Under the pieces are notes generated by a model that was not told where the DNA came from, did not search any database, and saw only the letters and a list, made by a program, of their open reading frames with translations. Of a DNA stretch of 64,000 nucleotides, positions 55,182 to 64,000 are shown one piece after another; the first letter of the stretch is position 1; each line of letters opens with the position of its first letter. A program made the translations under genes and the position numbers. This DNA comes from Microbulbifer variabilis. GTDB lineage: Bacteria; Pseudomonadota; Gammaproteobacteria; Pseudomonadales; Cellvibrionaceae. The DNA lies in the NCBI RefSeq assembly GCF_020524905.1, contig NZ_JAIVKI010000004.1, positions 62,001 to 126,000 of the forward strand, written 5' to 3'.

Positions 55182-55244
55182 TGACAATTTCCCTTCCAGA
55201 CTGACAAAAAATGTCAGCGACTCCCATTTTTGTCACCCCGACAC
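55182..55244 (-). promoter_or_regulatory. Probable PilR enhancer sites upstream of pilA
   Basis: Five TGTCA/TGACA-type elements within 63 bases: 55182-55186, 55202-55206, 55212-55216, 55231-55235 and GACAC at 55240-55244. Two form a perfect inverted repeat CTGACA-A5-TGTCAG (55201-55217). They lie about 80-150 bases upstream of the -24/-12 promoter, where PilR binds repeated TGTC motifs in Pseudomonas. pilS/pilR are not in this window. Confidence 0.6.
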
Positions 55245-55398
55245 CTTCACCCAATCCAGTCTTTTTCAGCGGTCTCCATCAAGCCCGGCTAAGTCACTTA
55301 ATATCTCTCCTGTCTGGTATGATTCACTCCAATTAAACCGGTCTATCCAGAATACCTGGAGATCGAGCATTGATTAGTTCAACACAGCGATATAACCA

Positions 55399-57111
55399 AT
55401 GAGCACCATTTCTCTTAGTGGCTTGGCGAAACGCTTGGTAGCAGACCAAGTGATTGACGAAAGCACTGCTATATCTGCCATTAAAGCTGCCCGTAGGGAG
55501 CAACAAACTTTTGCCCAGCACGCAGTAGAAGCTAAACTGGTCAAAGCCCGAGAGCTCGCCGTTATCGCCTCCCAAGCTTTTGGTTCCCCGCTATTTGAGC
55601 TGAGTTGTTACAATTTTGACCTAATCCCCAGAGATATTGTTGATGACAAGTTAATCAGCAAGCACTTTGCACTGCCTCTCTACAAACGCGGTAATCGCCT
55701 ATTTGTTGCTGTAGCAGATCCAACCAATCTGGCAGCCCTTGACGAAATCAATTTTAATACGGGGCTCAGCACTGATGCCGTGTTGGTAGAAGCCGACAAG
55801 CTGGCGAAAGCCATCGAGAGTTACCTCTCCGATAGTGGAGATATGAGTGCCGGCCTGGAGGGAATCGATGACGAAGAGCTCGATACCCTGAATGTCGGTG
55901 GTGATGATAGCGAGCGCGGTGATGACAATGATCCCGGGGCCGATGAGGCACCAGTGGTGCGCTTTGTGAACAAAGTACTGCTCGACGCTATTCGCACCGG
56001 CGCCTCGGACATCCACTTCGAGCCCTATGAGAAAACTTATAGGGTGCGCTTCCGTACTGATGGTGTGTTGCATGAGATCTCCAAGCCACCCATCCAGCTT
56101 GCAACACGGCTTTCCGCCCGACTAAAAGTAATGTCCAGGATGGATATCTCTGAGAAACGAGTCCCTCAGGATGGCCGTATTAAGATGAAGCTCTCAAAAA
56201 CCAAGGCGATTGATTTTCGTGTCAACAGCCTCCCCACCCTATGGGGTGAGAAAATTGTACTGCGGATTCTGGACCCCTCTTCTGCCAAGCTAGGTATTGA
56301 TGCACTTGGCTATGAAGATGAACAGAAAAAAATCTATATGGATGCCCTAGCCCAGCCTCAGGGAATGATCCTTGTTACCGGCCCCACTGGCTCCGGTAAA
56401 ACCGTTTCCCTCTATACCGGCCTGAATATCCTCAATACACCAGAGCGCAATATCTCCACCGCGGAAGATCCAGTAGAAATCAACCTAGAGGGCATCAACC
56501 AGGTCAACGTGTCCAATAAAGTGGGGCTCAACTTTGCCGAGGCACTGCGCTCCTTCCTCAGGCAAGACCCTGATATTGTAATGGTGGGGGAGATTCGAGA
56601 CCTGGAAACGGCTGAGATCGCCATCAAGGCCGCTCAAACTGGACATTTGGTACTCTCTACACTGCATACAAACTCAGCCGCAGAGACTCTCACACGCTTA
56701 ATGAATATGGGCGTCCCAACCTTTAATATCGCCACTTCAGTGAGCGTAATTATTGCCCAGCGCCTGGCAAGACGACTATGTAGTGAGTGCAAAAAGCCCG
56801 CAAATCTTCCCAGCGAAGTACTGAAAGCCGAAGGTTTTGATAACGTAACCATTCCCCAAACTGAGTGGACCATTTACCAGCCCACTGGTTGTGAGCACTG
56901 TTCTAATGGTTATAAGGGCCGCGTGGGTGTGTATGAAGTGGTTCGCATTACCGATAGTATCTCAAGAATTATAATGGAGGGAGGCAACTCAATCCAAATT
57001 GCCGATAAAGCCCGCGAGGAGGGTTTTAATAATCTAAGAACCTCCGCCCTACGCAAAGTAGTGATGGGAATTACCAGCCTGGAGGAAGCGAACCGGGTAA
57101 CCAAAGATTAA
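55399..57111 (+). CDS. pilB: Type IV pilus extension ATPase
   Basis: 570 residues. An N-terminal T2SSE/MshEN-like domain (LSGLAKRLVADQVID ... FELSCYNFDLIPRDIVDDKL), then the GspE-type ATPase: Walker A GPTGSGKTVSLY, Asp box, Walker B-like VMVGEIRDLETAEIA, His box TGHLVLSTLHTN, and a tetracysteine zinc motif (CSECKK ... CEHCSNGYKGR). It powers pilus extension at the inner membrane. The ribosome site is weak. An acidic insertion (DDEELDTLNVGGDDSERGDDN) lies before the ATPase core. Confidence 0.95.
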   Translation: MSTISLSGLAKRLVADQVIDESTAISAIKAARREQQTFAQHAVEAKLVKARELAVIASQAFGSPLFELSCYNFDLIPRDIVDDKLISKHFALPLYKRGNRLFVAVADPTNLAALDEINFNTGLSTDAVLVEADKLAKAIESYLSDSGDMSAGLEGIDDEELDTLNVGGDDSERGDDNDPGADEAPVVRFVNKVLLDAIRTGASDIHFEPYEKTYRVRFRTDGVLHEISKPPIQLATRLSARLKVMSRMDISEKRVPQDGRIKMKLSKTKAIDFRVNSLPTLWGEKIVLRILDPSSAKLGIDALGYEDEQKKIYMDALAQPQGMILVTGPTGSGKTVSLYTGLNILNTPERNISTAEDPVEINLEGINQVNVSNKVGLNFAEALRSFLRQDPDIVMVGEIRDLETAEIAIKAAQTGHLVLSTLHTNSAAETLTRLMNMGVPTFNIATSVSVIIAQRLARRLCSECKKPANLPSEVLKAEGFDNVTIPQTEWTIYQPTGCEHCSNGYKGRVGVYEVVRITDSISRIIMEGGNSIQIADKAREEGFNNLRTSALRKVVMGITSLEEANRVTKD

Positions 57112-57235
57112 CGCTCGGCACACTTGGTTCAGTACCCTTAAGGGGGCTGAGTTTCAGAGTTATAGGGTTACAATAGCTTGACGGCACTAACAGATAATCG
57201 GCCGTTGTAAGCAGAGACAGATCAGGAAAGTACTT

Positions 57236-58450
57236 ATGGCCAATGCCACCGCAGTCCCGTACATCTACAAAGGAGTGGATAGTAAGGGGGCCAAGGTTCA
57301 AGGGGAAATCAATGGCACCAGTCCGGCACTGGTAAAGGCCCAGCTACGCAAGCAGGGAATCATTGCCAACCGTGTGCAAAAAAAACCTAAGCCCCTATTT
57401 GGTAGCGGTAAGAAAAGGGTAAAACCTGCAGACATCGCCCTGTTTACCCGGCAGATGGCCACCATGATGAAAGCGGGCGTGCCCTTAGTTCAAAGCTTTG
57501 ACATTGTTGCCGATGGTTTGGATAACCAAGGGGTAAGGGAGCTTATTTTTAAAGTCAGGGATGATGTTGCCTCAGGCACTGCTTTTGCCGATGCATTACG
57601 CAAGCACCCTCTCTACTTTGATGATCTCTTTTGTAACTTAGTTGCCTCAGGAGAGCAATCCGGTGCTCTGGAAACCATGCTGGATAGGATTGCCACCTAT
57701 AAAGAAAAAACAGAGTCTCTTAAGGCCAAAATTAAAAAGGCCATGACCTACCCCATTGCGGTTATCGTGGTTGCCATTGTTGTTACTTCGATCTTATTAA
57801 TTAAAGTCGTTCCACAATTTGCAGAAACTTTTTCCGGTTTCGGTGCAGAGCTACCCGCCTTCACCCAGCTGGTAGTCGGAATGTCTGAGTGGATGCAAGC
57901 GAACTGGTTTATTGCATTAATCGTAATCATTATCACGATAGGAGGGACACTTGAAGCTAAAAAGCGCAATAAAGGTGTCGCAGAGTTTTTTGACAAGCTT
58001 ATACTAAAGATCCCTATATTGGGGCAAATTACCTACAATTCAATTTCTGCTCGATTTGCCCGAACACTTTCAACCACTTTCGCAGCCGGCGTTCCATTAA
58101 TAGATGCTTTAAAGTCAGTTGCAGGAGCCACAGGGAACAGCGTTTACAAGGAAGCAACGTTAAAAATCAGAGATGCCGTTGCTACGGGTATTCCTCTCAA
58201 TGCAGCCCTGCGCTCTTCTGGATTGTTTCCGACCATGCTGGTACAGATGACCGCAATTGGTGAAGAGTCTGGCGCACTAGATGAAATGCTAAGTAAGTCC
58301 GCTGATTTTTATGAAGAAGCTGTCGACAATATGGTGGATAACCTCACCACCTTATTAGAACCAATGATTATGGCCGTACTCGGTATTTTGGTGGGCGGCT
58401 TAATGATTGCTATGTACCTCCCCATCTTCCAACTGGGCCAAGTCGTATAA
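57236..58450 (+). CDS. pilC: Type IV pilus platform protein
   Basis: 404 residues with the repeated T2SSF domain: FTRQMATMMKAGVPLVQSFD ... GEQSGALETMLDRIA in the first half and FARTLSTTFAAGVPLIDALK ... GEESGALDEMLSKSADFYE in the second, with three membrane helices. It is the inner-membrane platform that couples PilB to the pilin. ATG with AGGAAAG seven bases upstream; 124 bases after pilB. Confidence 0.96.
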   Translation: MANATAVPYIYKGVDSKGAKVQGEINGTSPALVKAQLRKQGIIANRVQKKPKPLFGSGKKRVKPADIALFTRQMATMMKAGVPLVQSFDIVADGLDNQGVRELIFKVRDDVASGTAFADALRKHPLYFDDLFCNLVASGEQSGALETMLDRIATYKEKTESLKAKIKKAMTYPIAVIVVAIVVTSILLIKVVPQFAETFSGFGAELPAFTQLVVGMSEWMQANWFIALIVIIITIGGTLEAKKRNKGVAEFFDKLILKIPILGQITYNSISARFARTLSTTFAAGVPLIDALKSVAGATGNSVYKEATLKIRDAVATGIPLNAALRSSGLFPTMLVQMTAIGEESGALDEMLSKSADFYEEAVDNMVDNLTTLLEPMIMAVLGILVGGLMIAMYLPIFQLGQVV

Positions 58451-58456
58451 AAAATA

Positions 58457-59335
58457 ATGCCAGAATATTTATTTTTATATCCAGCGCTGCTAATAGGCAG
58501 CACTTTTATTTTAGGCCTGGTGATAGGCAGCTTCCTCAATGTAGTTATCCTGCGCCTGCCAGTAATGATGGAGCGGGAATACAAGCGGGATTTTTATAGC
58601 TACTTCAATACAAAGTTAGATCCTGCAGCGCAGGAAGAACTGGAGAAGCCGTTTAACCTGATACTGCCCAACTCTCACTGCCCTAAATGCAAAACCGAAA
58701 TTAAGCCCTGGCAAAATATTCCTGTAATCAGTTATCTCCTTTTACGCGGCAAGTGCGGCTCTTGCGGTACACCTATTTCCAAACGCTATCCTTTAGTTGA
58801 GCTGGCCACTGGTATTCTCACCGCGGTAGTGGTTTGGCAGTTGGGCTTCACCTGGCAGGCACTGGCCGGCTGTGTCTTTACCTGGGCTTTGGTGGCGCTT
58901 ACTGGTATCGACTTCGATAAGCAATTATTACCAGACAGTATCACGCTGCCACTGCTTTGGGGTGGGCTATTTATTAATCTGTGGGATATTTTTGCTCCAC
59001 TGCAAGATGCCGTTATTGGGGCCATCGCCGGTTATCTTTCTTTATGGCTGGTATTTCATATCTTTAAGCTGGTTACCGGCAAAGAGGGGATGGGAGCTGG
59101 GGATTTCAAGATACTCGCAGCAATCGGGGCCTGGTTTGGCTGGCAGATGCTGCCGCTGGTGATTCTGCTCTCTGCCGCTGTTGGCGCTATTGCCGGTATA
59201 TCCTGGAGTCTGGCAGTTGGACGGGATCGCAATCTGCCGATTGCCTTTGGCCCTTACTTGGCCGGTGCCGGTTGGATTGCCATGCTGTGGGGTGAGCAGA
59301 TTGTCGGTTGGTATCTGAGTTTTTCCGGTCTGTAG
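58457..59335 (+). CDS. pilD: Prepilin peptidase / N-methyltransferase
   Basis: 292 residues. A cytoplasmic loop with two CxxC pairs (CPKCKTEIKPW ... CGSCGTPISKRYPL), about seven membrane helices, and the two aspartyl protease sites: Asp in ALTGIDFDKQLLPD and in GMGAGDFKILAAIG (GxGD). It cleaves prepilin and type II pseudopilin leaders and N-methylates the new Phe. It starts six bases after pilC and ends the pilBCD operon; a terminator follows. Confidence 0.96.
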   Translation: MPEYLFLYPALLIGSTFILGLVIGSFLNVVILRLPVMMEREYKRDFYSYFNTKLDPAAQEELEKPFNLILPNSHCPKCKTEIKPWQNIPVISYLLLRGKCGSCGTPISKRYPLVELATGILTAVVVWQLGFTWQALAGCVFTWALVALTGIDFDKQLLPDSITLPLLWGGLFINLWDIFAPLQDAVIGAIAGYLSLWLVFHIFKLVTGKEGMGAGDFKILAAIGAWFGWQMLPLVILLSAAVGAIAGISWSLAVGRDRNLPIAFGPYLAGAGWIAMLWGEQIVGWYLSFSGL

Positions 59336-59400
59336 CCAACCAGAGCTATCTGACTGTTTTCCGATCCAAATACCCTTTATAGAGCAAGTGAATTACCATT

Positions 59401-59425
59401 AACCCGGCTACTAAATGGCCGGGTT
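59401..59425 (+). terminator. pilBCD terminator
   Basis: 8-bp stem AACCCGGC/GCCGGGTT with a nine-base loop, followed by TCTTGTTTTT. It lies 65 bases after pilD and 43 bases before the coaE start. Confidence 0.85.
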
Positions 59426-59467
59426 TCTTGTTTTTGGCCCCAAGTTATTTTCCAGGGAGACAATCCA

Positions 59468-60064
59468 TTGTTCCGAGTAGGCTTAACTGGTGGTATCGGC
59501 AGTGGCAAGTCAGCCGCCGCTGAATACTTCCGTGAACTGGGTATTCATGTGGTGGATGCGGACTGGGCGGCCCGGGTGGTCGTACAACCAGGTAGGCCTG
59601 CGTTAGAGCAGATTGCGCAGCATTTCGGAGCGAATGTCTTACTTGAAAGTGGTGAGCTGGACCGGGCGCGGCTACGTGCCTTAGTATTTGATAATTCTGA
59701 GGAGCGGACCTGGTTAGAGGGGCTACTACACCCACTAATTCGCGAGGAGATAATCACCTCCCTGGAACAAAGCACTAGTCCCTACGCGATACTCGAGTCA
59801 CCACTACTCATCGAGTCCGGCCAGCATCAGTTGGTAGATAGAATCTGCGTGGTGGACCTGCCGGAAAGTTTGCAATTGGAGAGGGCCAGCGCCAGGGATG
59901 TCAATCACCCGGAACAGATCCGCAAAATCATGGCGGCACAACTCAGCAGGCAGGAACGCCTGGCCAAAGCCGATGATGTGCTGGACAATACCGCGGGCTT
60001 GGTGGAATTGCGCAGCCAAATAGAAGCCCTACATCAGAAGTATTTGCAATTGGCGAAGCCTTAG
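59468..60064 (+). CDS. coaE: Dephospho-CoA kinase
   Basis: 198 residues. P-loop GLTGGIGSGKS, then the substrate-binding DADWAARVVVQPG and HPLIREEI, the lid region and the final LDNTAGLVELRSQIEAL. It makes CoA from dephospho-CoA. The start is TTG with AGGGAG eight bases upstream and the family N-terminus begins there. It follows the pilD terminator. In E. coli zapD lies between coaE and yacG; here the two are only 74 bases apart, so zapD is missing from this spot. Confidence 0.94.
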   Translation: MFRVGLTGGIGSGKSAAAEYFRELGIHVVDADWAARVVVQPGRPALEQIAQHFGANVLLESGELDRARLRALVFDNSEERTWLEGLLHPLIREEIITSLEQSTSPYAILESPLLIESGQHQLVDRICVVDLPESLQLERASARDVNHPEQIRKIMAAQLSRQERLAKADDVLDNTAGLVELRSQIEALHQKYLQLAKP

Positions 60065-60138
60065 CTCGACTCTATGCTTAAAAAGTAGCCTGCTCAGACA
60101 CTAACTATCACATCGAAAAAGTTGTACCCAAACCCACT

Positions 60139-60354
60139 ATGTCCAAACCCAAAGAAGCCCCAACGCTAAATTGCCCCACCTGTAAAAAGCCTATCGAGTG
60201 GAGTGATAAATTTCCTTTTAAGCCTTTTTGCAGTGAGCGCTGCAAGCTAATCGACTTGGGCGAGTGGGCTAGCGAGGGGCACAAGATACCGGGTGAGCCT
60301 ATCTACGATGATGTTTTGAGTGAAGACCTGGACCCGAGCAAGCAGCGCCATTAA
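60139..60354 (+). CDS. yacG: DNA gyrase inhibitor YacG
   Basis: 71 residues. The zinc-binding [21 protein letters not shown] and [22 protein letters not shown] segments with CxxC and CxxxC pairs define the family. In E. coli it binds GyrB and limits gyrase. It follows coaE by 74 bases and is convergent with mutT. Confidence 0.93.
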   Translation: MSKPKEAPTLNCPTCKKPIEWSDKFPFKPFCSERCKLIDLGEWASEGHKIPGEPIYDDVLSEDLDPSKQRH

Positions 60355-60419
60355 GTCCAGATCTATGATTGCAGCCTATGCACAAGACTCTGCCAAGACT
60401 TTACATAGGCGTGCTTGAT

Positions 60420-60818
60420 TTAAGCTTCTGCAGCCTCGATGGCCTCAATAATCGCCTGGTTGGCATCTGGGAACTGATAATTTTTTAGCTCCTGTACCGC
60501 CACCCAGGCAGTCTCCTGCCCTTCGCGTCCCTTGGCCTCACCGGTAAATGCCGTTACCTGCCAGGTATCGAGAAGTACGGTTTTTTCTTCATAGTCATGC
60601 TGAATTTTCAGCAGGGGTTGTAGCTGTTGCACCTCAATCGCAACCTCCTCATGCAACTCACGGGTGAGAGCCTGCTCCACGCTTTCCCCTGTCTCCACCT
60701 TGCCACCAGGGAATTCCCAGCGCCCGCCCATGTGCAAGTGATCGGGGCGGCGGGCAATTAAAATTTTGCCGTCGCTGCGACGAACAACACCAACAGCGAC
60801 ATGAATCACACGGCTCAC
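60420..60818 (-). CDS. mutT: 8-oxo-dGTP diphosphatase MutT
   Basis: 132 residues. IHVAVGVVRRSDGKILIARR and the Nudix box (GKVETGESVEQALTRELHEE then VAI) are clear. It cleans 8-oxo-dGTP from the nucleotide pool. The glycine near the end of the Nudix consensus (REUxEExGU) is Ala here, a tolerated change. It starts nine bases after argJ, as in Pseudomonas-type secA-argJ-mutT order. Confidence 0.93.
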   Translation of the reverse strand: MSRVIHVAVGVVRRSDGKILIARRPDHLHMGGRWEFPGGKVETGESVEQALTRELHEEVAIEVQQLQPLLKIQHDYEEKTVLLDTWQVTAFTGEAKGREGQETAWVAVQELKNYQFPDANQAIIEAIEAAEA

Positions 60819-60827
60819 AACAATTCC

Positions 60828-62030
60828 TCAGGTGCGGTATTCGGCGTTAATCGTGACATACTCATGAGAGAAGTCACAGGTCCAAATGTGCTCACTGATG
60901 TTACCGCGGCCCAGTTCTATACGAATGGTAAACTCAGGTTGGGAAAACACCTGTTCGCCCTGTTCTTCCCGGTAGTCCGCAGAGCGGCCTCCGGCCTCCA
61001 CGACTTGTACTGCGTCTAGATAAATATTGACCTTGCCGGTATCCAAGCCATTCGGCAGTGCATTACCAATTGCCATCACCAAGCGACCCCAGTTAGGATC
61101 TGAAGCGTAGAGTGCAGTCTTTACCAGGGGAGAGTTACCCACCTCGAAGGCGACTCTAAGAGCCTCGTCACTACTCTCTGCCCCTTCCACCTGCACAGTG
61201 ACAAATTTAGTGGCTCCTTCTCCGTCCCTAACCACCTCCTTGGCCAGCTCAATATGCACCTGAGTGATGGCTTGCATCAATTCGCTGTAACCCTCGTCAG
61301 CGGGAGTATTGATAGGCTTGCCCGTCGCGCCACTGGCAATCAGCACACAGGCATCATTGGTTGAGGTATCACCATCCACGCTGACACGGTTAAAGGAGGC
61401 ATTCACGGCCTCCTTTACCATTTGATCCAGCAATGGCTGCGCGATACTGGCATCGGTGGCGACATAGGCGAGCATGGTCGCCATATTTGGCTGGATCATG
61501 CCGGAACCCTTGGCGATCCCCACGACCGTAATTTCTTCACCGCCAATTTTCAGGAGGCGCTTGGCAGTTTTCGGGCGAGTATCCGTGGTCATAATGGCTT
61601 TTGCCGCTCGTCCCCATCCGCTTTCGATAAGCTCAGTCGCGGCTGTGGGTATGGCATCCAGTAATCGCTGCAAAGGTAGATGCTCGCCAATAACACCGGT
61701 ACTAAAAGGCAATACCTGCTCTGCACAAACATTCACCGCTTCGGCCACCGCTGCGCAGCAGGCCCTGGCGTCGCTTAGACCGCGCGCGCCAGTAGCCGCG
61801 TTGGCATTACCGGCATTCACCAGCAGGGCGCGAATATTTCCCTGTGCGATATGCTCTTTGGCTACCAATACCGGTGCAGCGCAAAAGCTGTTCTGGGTAA
61901 AGGTGGCCGAGACCGATGCGCCTTCGGCAACCGCTATTAACAACAGGTCATCACGAGACCAATTTTTGATCTTGGCAGGCACACTGGCAAGGCGAATCCC
62001 TTTTACGGGAGGAAGTAGTGATTCAGGCAT
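60828..62030 (-). CDS. argJ: Bifunctional ornithine acetyltransferase/N-acetylglutamate synthase
   Basis: 400 residues. KGSGMIQPNMATMLAYVATDA contains the autocleavage point with the nucleophile Thr (ATML), DGDTSTNDA and the C-terminal GRGNISEHIWTCDFSHEYVTINAEYRT complete the fold. It transfers acetyl from N-acetylornithine to glutamate in arginine synthesis; the precursor self-splits into two chains. It lies 216 bases after secA, beyond a terminator, and is cotranscribed with mutT. Confidence 0.96.
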   Translation of the reverse strand: MPESLLPPVKGIRLASVPAKIKNWSRDDLLLIAVAEGASVSATFTQNSFCAAPVLVAKEHIAQGNIRALLVNAGNANAATGARGLSDARACCAAVAEAVNVCAEQVLPFSTGVIGEHLPLQRLLDAIPTAATELIESGWGRAAKAIMTTDTRPKTAKRLLKIGGEEITVVGIAKGSGMIQPNMATMLAYVATDASIAQPLLDQMVKEAVNASFNRVSVDGDTSTNDACVLIASGATGKPINTPADEGYSELMQAITQVHIELAKEVVRDGEGATKFVTVQVEGAESSDEALRVAFEVGNSPLVKTALYASDPNWGRLVMAIGNALPNGLDTGKVNIYLDAVQVVEAGGRSADYREEQGEQVFSQPEFTIRIELGRGNISEHIWTCDFSHEYVTINAEYRT

Positions 62031-62194
62031 AACAGTTCGACTTAAGCACCGGGTTCGGCTGTCTTTATATAAAGGCTAGCCATAGGTAGAAAAGCGTCAT
62101 TATTAAAGTCTGGCCTCGCGGAGGCAAGGATTATCCGCACTTGATGCGGACTGTCCGCACAAAACCGCAGAATATTTTTTGTCAGAATAAAAAA

Positions 62195-62215
62195 TACCCC
62201 GCATTAAGCGGGGCA
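62195..62215 (-). terminator. secA terminator
   Basis: Stem CCCCGC/GCGGGG extended by a G-T and a T-A pair, loop of five bases; the minus strand continues with ATTTTTTATT. It lies 31 bases past the secA stop. Confidence 0.85.
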
Positions 62216-62246
62216 TTCTGTGAGATCTACTCCGATCAGAGAGTTA

Positions 62247-64000
62247 TCAGCTCTGGGTAGAGGAGGCCAGCTTACCGTGGCATTGCTTGTACTTCTTGCC
62301 GGAACCACAGGGGCATGGGTCATTACGGCCAACCTTTGGCCCGCGGCGCTCTGGAGCAGGGGCCGCCTGCTGCTGAGGCTCACTCTCTGGCAGAGCCGAG
62401 GCCTCGGCGTGCTGAAGCTCCAGCTGCTGCTTGCGCTGTTCTTCCAGGCGGCGCTGCTCCAGTTCGTCCATTTGCTCGCGTGTCATAGGCTCCACATGAG
62501 CGAGAATGCGCACCACTTCATGCTTGAGGTTTTCCAACATGCTCTGGAACAGATGGAAAGACTCGCGCTTGAACTCCTGCTTGGGGTTCTTGTTTGCGTA
62601 GGCGCGCAAACCAATACCCGCACGCAGGTGGTCCATGCTGGAGAGGTGTTCCTTCCACAGCTGGTCCAGCACCTGCAGCATGATCTGACGTTCCACGGTG
62701 GGCATCAGGTTCGCGTCGCCGGAGGATTCGCTGATGCGCTCCACTTTGGCGGCATAAGCAGCTTGCGCTTCGGCAACAACCTTCTCGCGCAGAGTCTCCT
62801 CGTGCAGGTTTCGGTCTTCATCCAGCCATTTTTGAATAGGCAGCACAATACCTAACTCGCCGGCAAGCTGTTGCTCCAAAGCCGGGATATCCCACTGTTC
62901 CTCAACACTCTGTGGCGGGACTGAGGCCGAGATAATTTCATTCACAACATCTTCGCGAATAGCGTTGATGGTATCGCTGATCGTATCGGCCTCAAGCAGC
63001 TCATTGCGCTGACTATAAATCACCTGACGCTGATCGTTGGCCACATCATCGTATTCCAACAACTGTTTGCGGATATCGAAGTTGCGCCCTTCTACACGGC
63101 GCTGAGCTTTTTCAATCGCATTGGAGACCATACGGTGCTCAATGGCCTCACCGCGCTCCATACCCAACATTTGCATAAAATTCTTCACCCGGTCAGAGGC
63201 GAAGATACGCATCAGGTTATCTTCTAAGGACAGATAGAAACGAGTTACACCCGGGTCGCCCTGGCGCCCGGCACGGCCACGCAGCTGATTATCGATACGG
63301 CGGGATTCGTGGCGCTCGGTGCCGATAATGTGTAAGCCGCCAGCTTCGATCACTTGCTCGTGGCGCTTCTTCCACTCCTCTTTCACCTTGGCGACTTCGG
63401 CCTCGCTTAAAGCGCTACCTTTTTCCTGGGCGAGAGCTTCCGCTTCGGCTTCCCAGTTACCACCCAGTACAATGTCAGTACCACGACCGGCCATATTGGT
63501 GGCGATGGTGACAGTGCCGGGGCGACCAGCCTGGGCAATGATATGCGCTTCGCGTTCATGGTACTTGGCGTTTAGTACCTGGTGCTGGATACCTGCCTTC
63601 TGCAGCATGTGCGACATTTCTTCAGACGTCTCGATAGAAGCAGTGCCCACGAGGATCGGCGCCTGCTTTTCACGGCAGAACTTAATGTCCTCGATAATGG
63701 CTTCCATCTTCTCTTCTTTACTCAGGTAGACCAGGTCGTTGAGATCCTCCCGCTGAATATCCTTATTGGTGGGGATCACTACCACATCCAGACCATAAAT
63801 CTGCTGGAATTCAAACGCCTCGGTATCGGCTGTACCGGTCATGCCGGAGAGTTTCGGATAGAAACGGAACAAGTTCTGGAAAGTAGTGGAAGCCAGCGTC
63901 TGGCTCTCACTCTGGATCTGAACATTTTCCTTAGCTTCCAAAGCCTGATGTAAACCTTCTGAGAGGCGACGGCCAGGCATGGTGCGGCCGGTGTGCTCAT
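62247..64000 (-). CDS. secA: Preprotein translocase ATPase SecA (5' end outside the window)
   Basis: The C-terminal 583 complete codons; the gene continues beyond base 64000. The frame enters at the [19 protein letters not shown] segment, then shows [57 protein letters not shown] (helicase motif VI), the helical scaffold and wing, a variable linker and the SEC-C zinc domain [17 protein letters not shown]. It drives export through SecYEG. An internal ATG at 63980 is not the real start. Confidence 0.97.
   Translation of the reverse strand, partial: EHTGRTMPGRRLSEGLHQALEAKENVQIQSESQTLASTTFQNLFRFYPKLSGMTGTADTEAFEFQQIYGLDVVVIPTNKDIQREDLNDLVYLSKEEKMEAIIEDIKFCREKQAPILVGTASIETSEEMSHMLQKAGIQHQVLNAKYHEREAHIIAQAGRPGTVTIATNMAGRGTDIVLGGNWEAEAEALAQEKGSALSEAEVAKVKEEWKKRHEQVIEAGGLHIIGTERHESRRIDNQLRGRAGRQGDPGVTRFYLSLEDNLMRIFASDRVKNFMQMLGMERGEAIEHRMVSNAIEKAQRRVEGRNFDIRKQLLEYDDVANDQRQVIYSQRNELLEADTISDTINAIREDVVNEIISASVPPQSVEEQWDIPALEQQLAGELGIVLPIQKWLDEDRNLHEETLREKVVAEAQAAYAAKVERISESSGDANLMPTVERQIMLQVLDQLWKEHLSSMDHLRAGIGLRAYANKNPKQEFKRESFHLFQSMLENLKHEVVRILAHVEPMTREQMDELEQRRLEEQRKQQLELQHAEASALPESEPQQQAAPAPERRGPKVGRNDPCPCGSGKKYKQCHGKLASSTQS

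Overview
The window reads as chromosomal DNA of a marine gammaproteobacterium. My best guess is Microbulbifer or a close relative in Cellvibrionales. This rests on protein style and gene order (purL next to mltF; gltA divergent from sdhCDAB-sucAB-lpd-sucCD; pilA/pilBCD-coaE-yacG beside secA-argJ-mutT) and not on a marker gene. I found no rRNA, tRNA, CRISPR array, transposase or prophage gene.

Layout. 1-9.6 kb is accessory: a DUF2750 protein, a peroxiredoxin-like protein, a tiny lipoprotein, a secreted alpha/beta hydrolase, a large orphan lipoprotein, a SIMPL-domain protein, a 3-methyladenine glycosylase homologue and an SLC13/DASS anion symporter. 9.9-14 kb holds an OmpA-like barrel, an orphan SLATT-domain membrane protein, a SpoU methyltransferase, an aldo/keto reductase and a TfoX-like protein. 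purL and mltF follow (14.1-19.9 kb), divergently transcribed.

20.5-25.9 kb is a compact six-gene minus-strand operon: an MTAP-family nucleoside phosphorylase, the radical SAM enzyme ArsS, a TVP38/TMEM64 membrane protein, a disulfide-reductase-like flavoprotein and the two glycosyltransferase-like families annotated with arsenosugar biosynthesis. It looks like a nearly complete arsenosugar pathway without its methylase ArsM. A DUF2239-MATE pair with a tandem palindromic operator diverges from it. An astacin-type protease without a signal peptide follows, next to an AT-rich stretch with a pentanucleotide repeat.

29.4-42.4 kb is the TCA block: sdhCDAB, sucAB, lpd and sucCD on the minus strand, with gltA divergent. 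Beyond a hemerythrin-like protein lies a three-gene redox operon (43.8-47.7 kb): a NirB-like FAD/[2Fe-2S] reductase fused to a probable di-heme cytochrome b membrane domain, an 11-heme-motif periplasmic cytochrome c, and a Tll0287-type haem lipoprotein. Together they could carry electrons from NAD(P)H across the inner membrane.

48-53 kb holds small conserved proteins, a YhiN-like flavoprotein, dcd, and a LexA-controlled imuA-imuB pair in which imuB appears truncated and dnaE2 is missing. 53-60 kb is the type IV pilus locus (pilA with a sigma-54-type promoter and TGTCA repeats, a TfpX/TfpZ accessory gene, pilB, pilC, pilD), then coaE and yacG. The window closes with mutT, argJ and the 3' two-thirds of secA on the minus strand.

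Family assignments come from reading translated sequence by eye. No database search was run.
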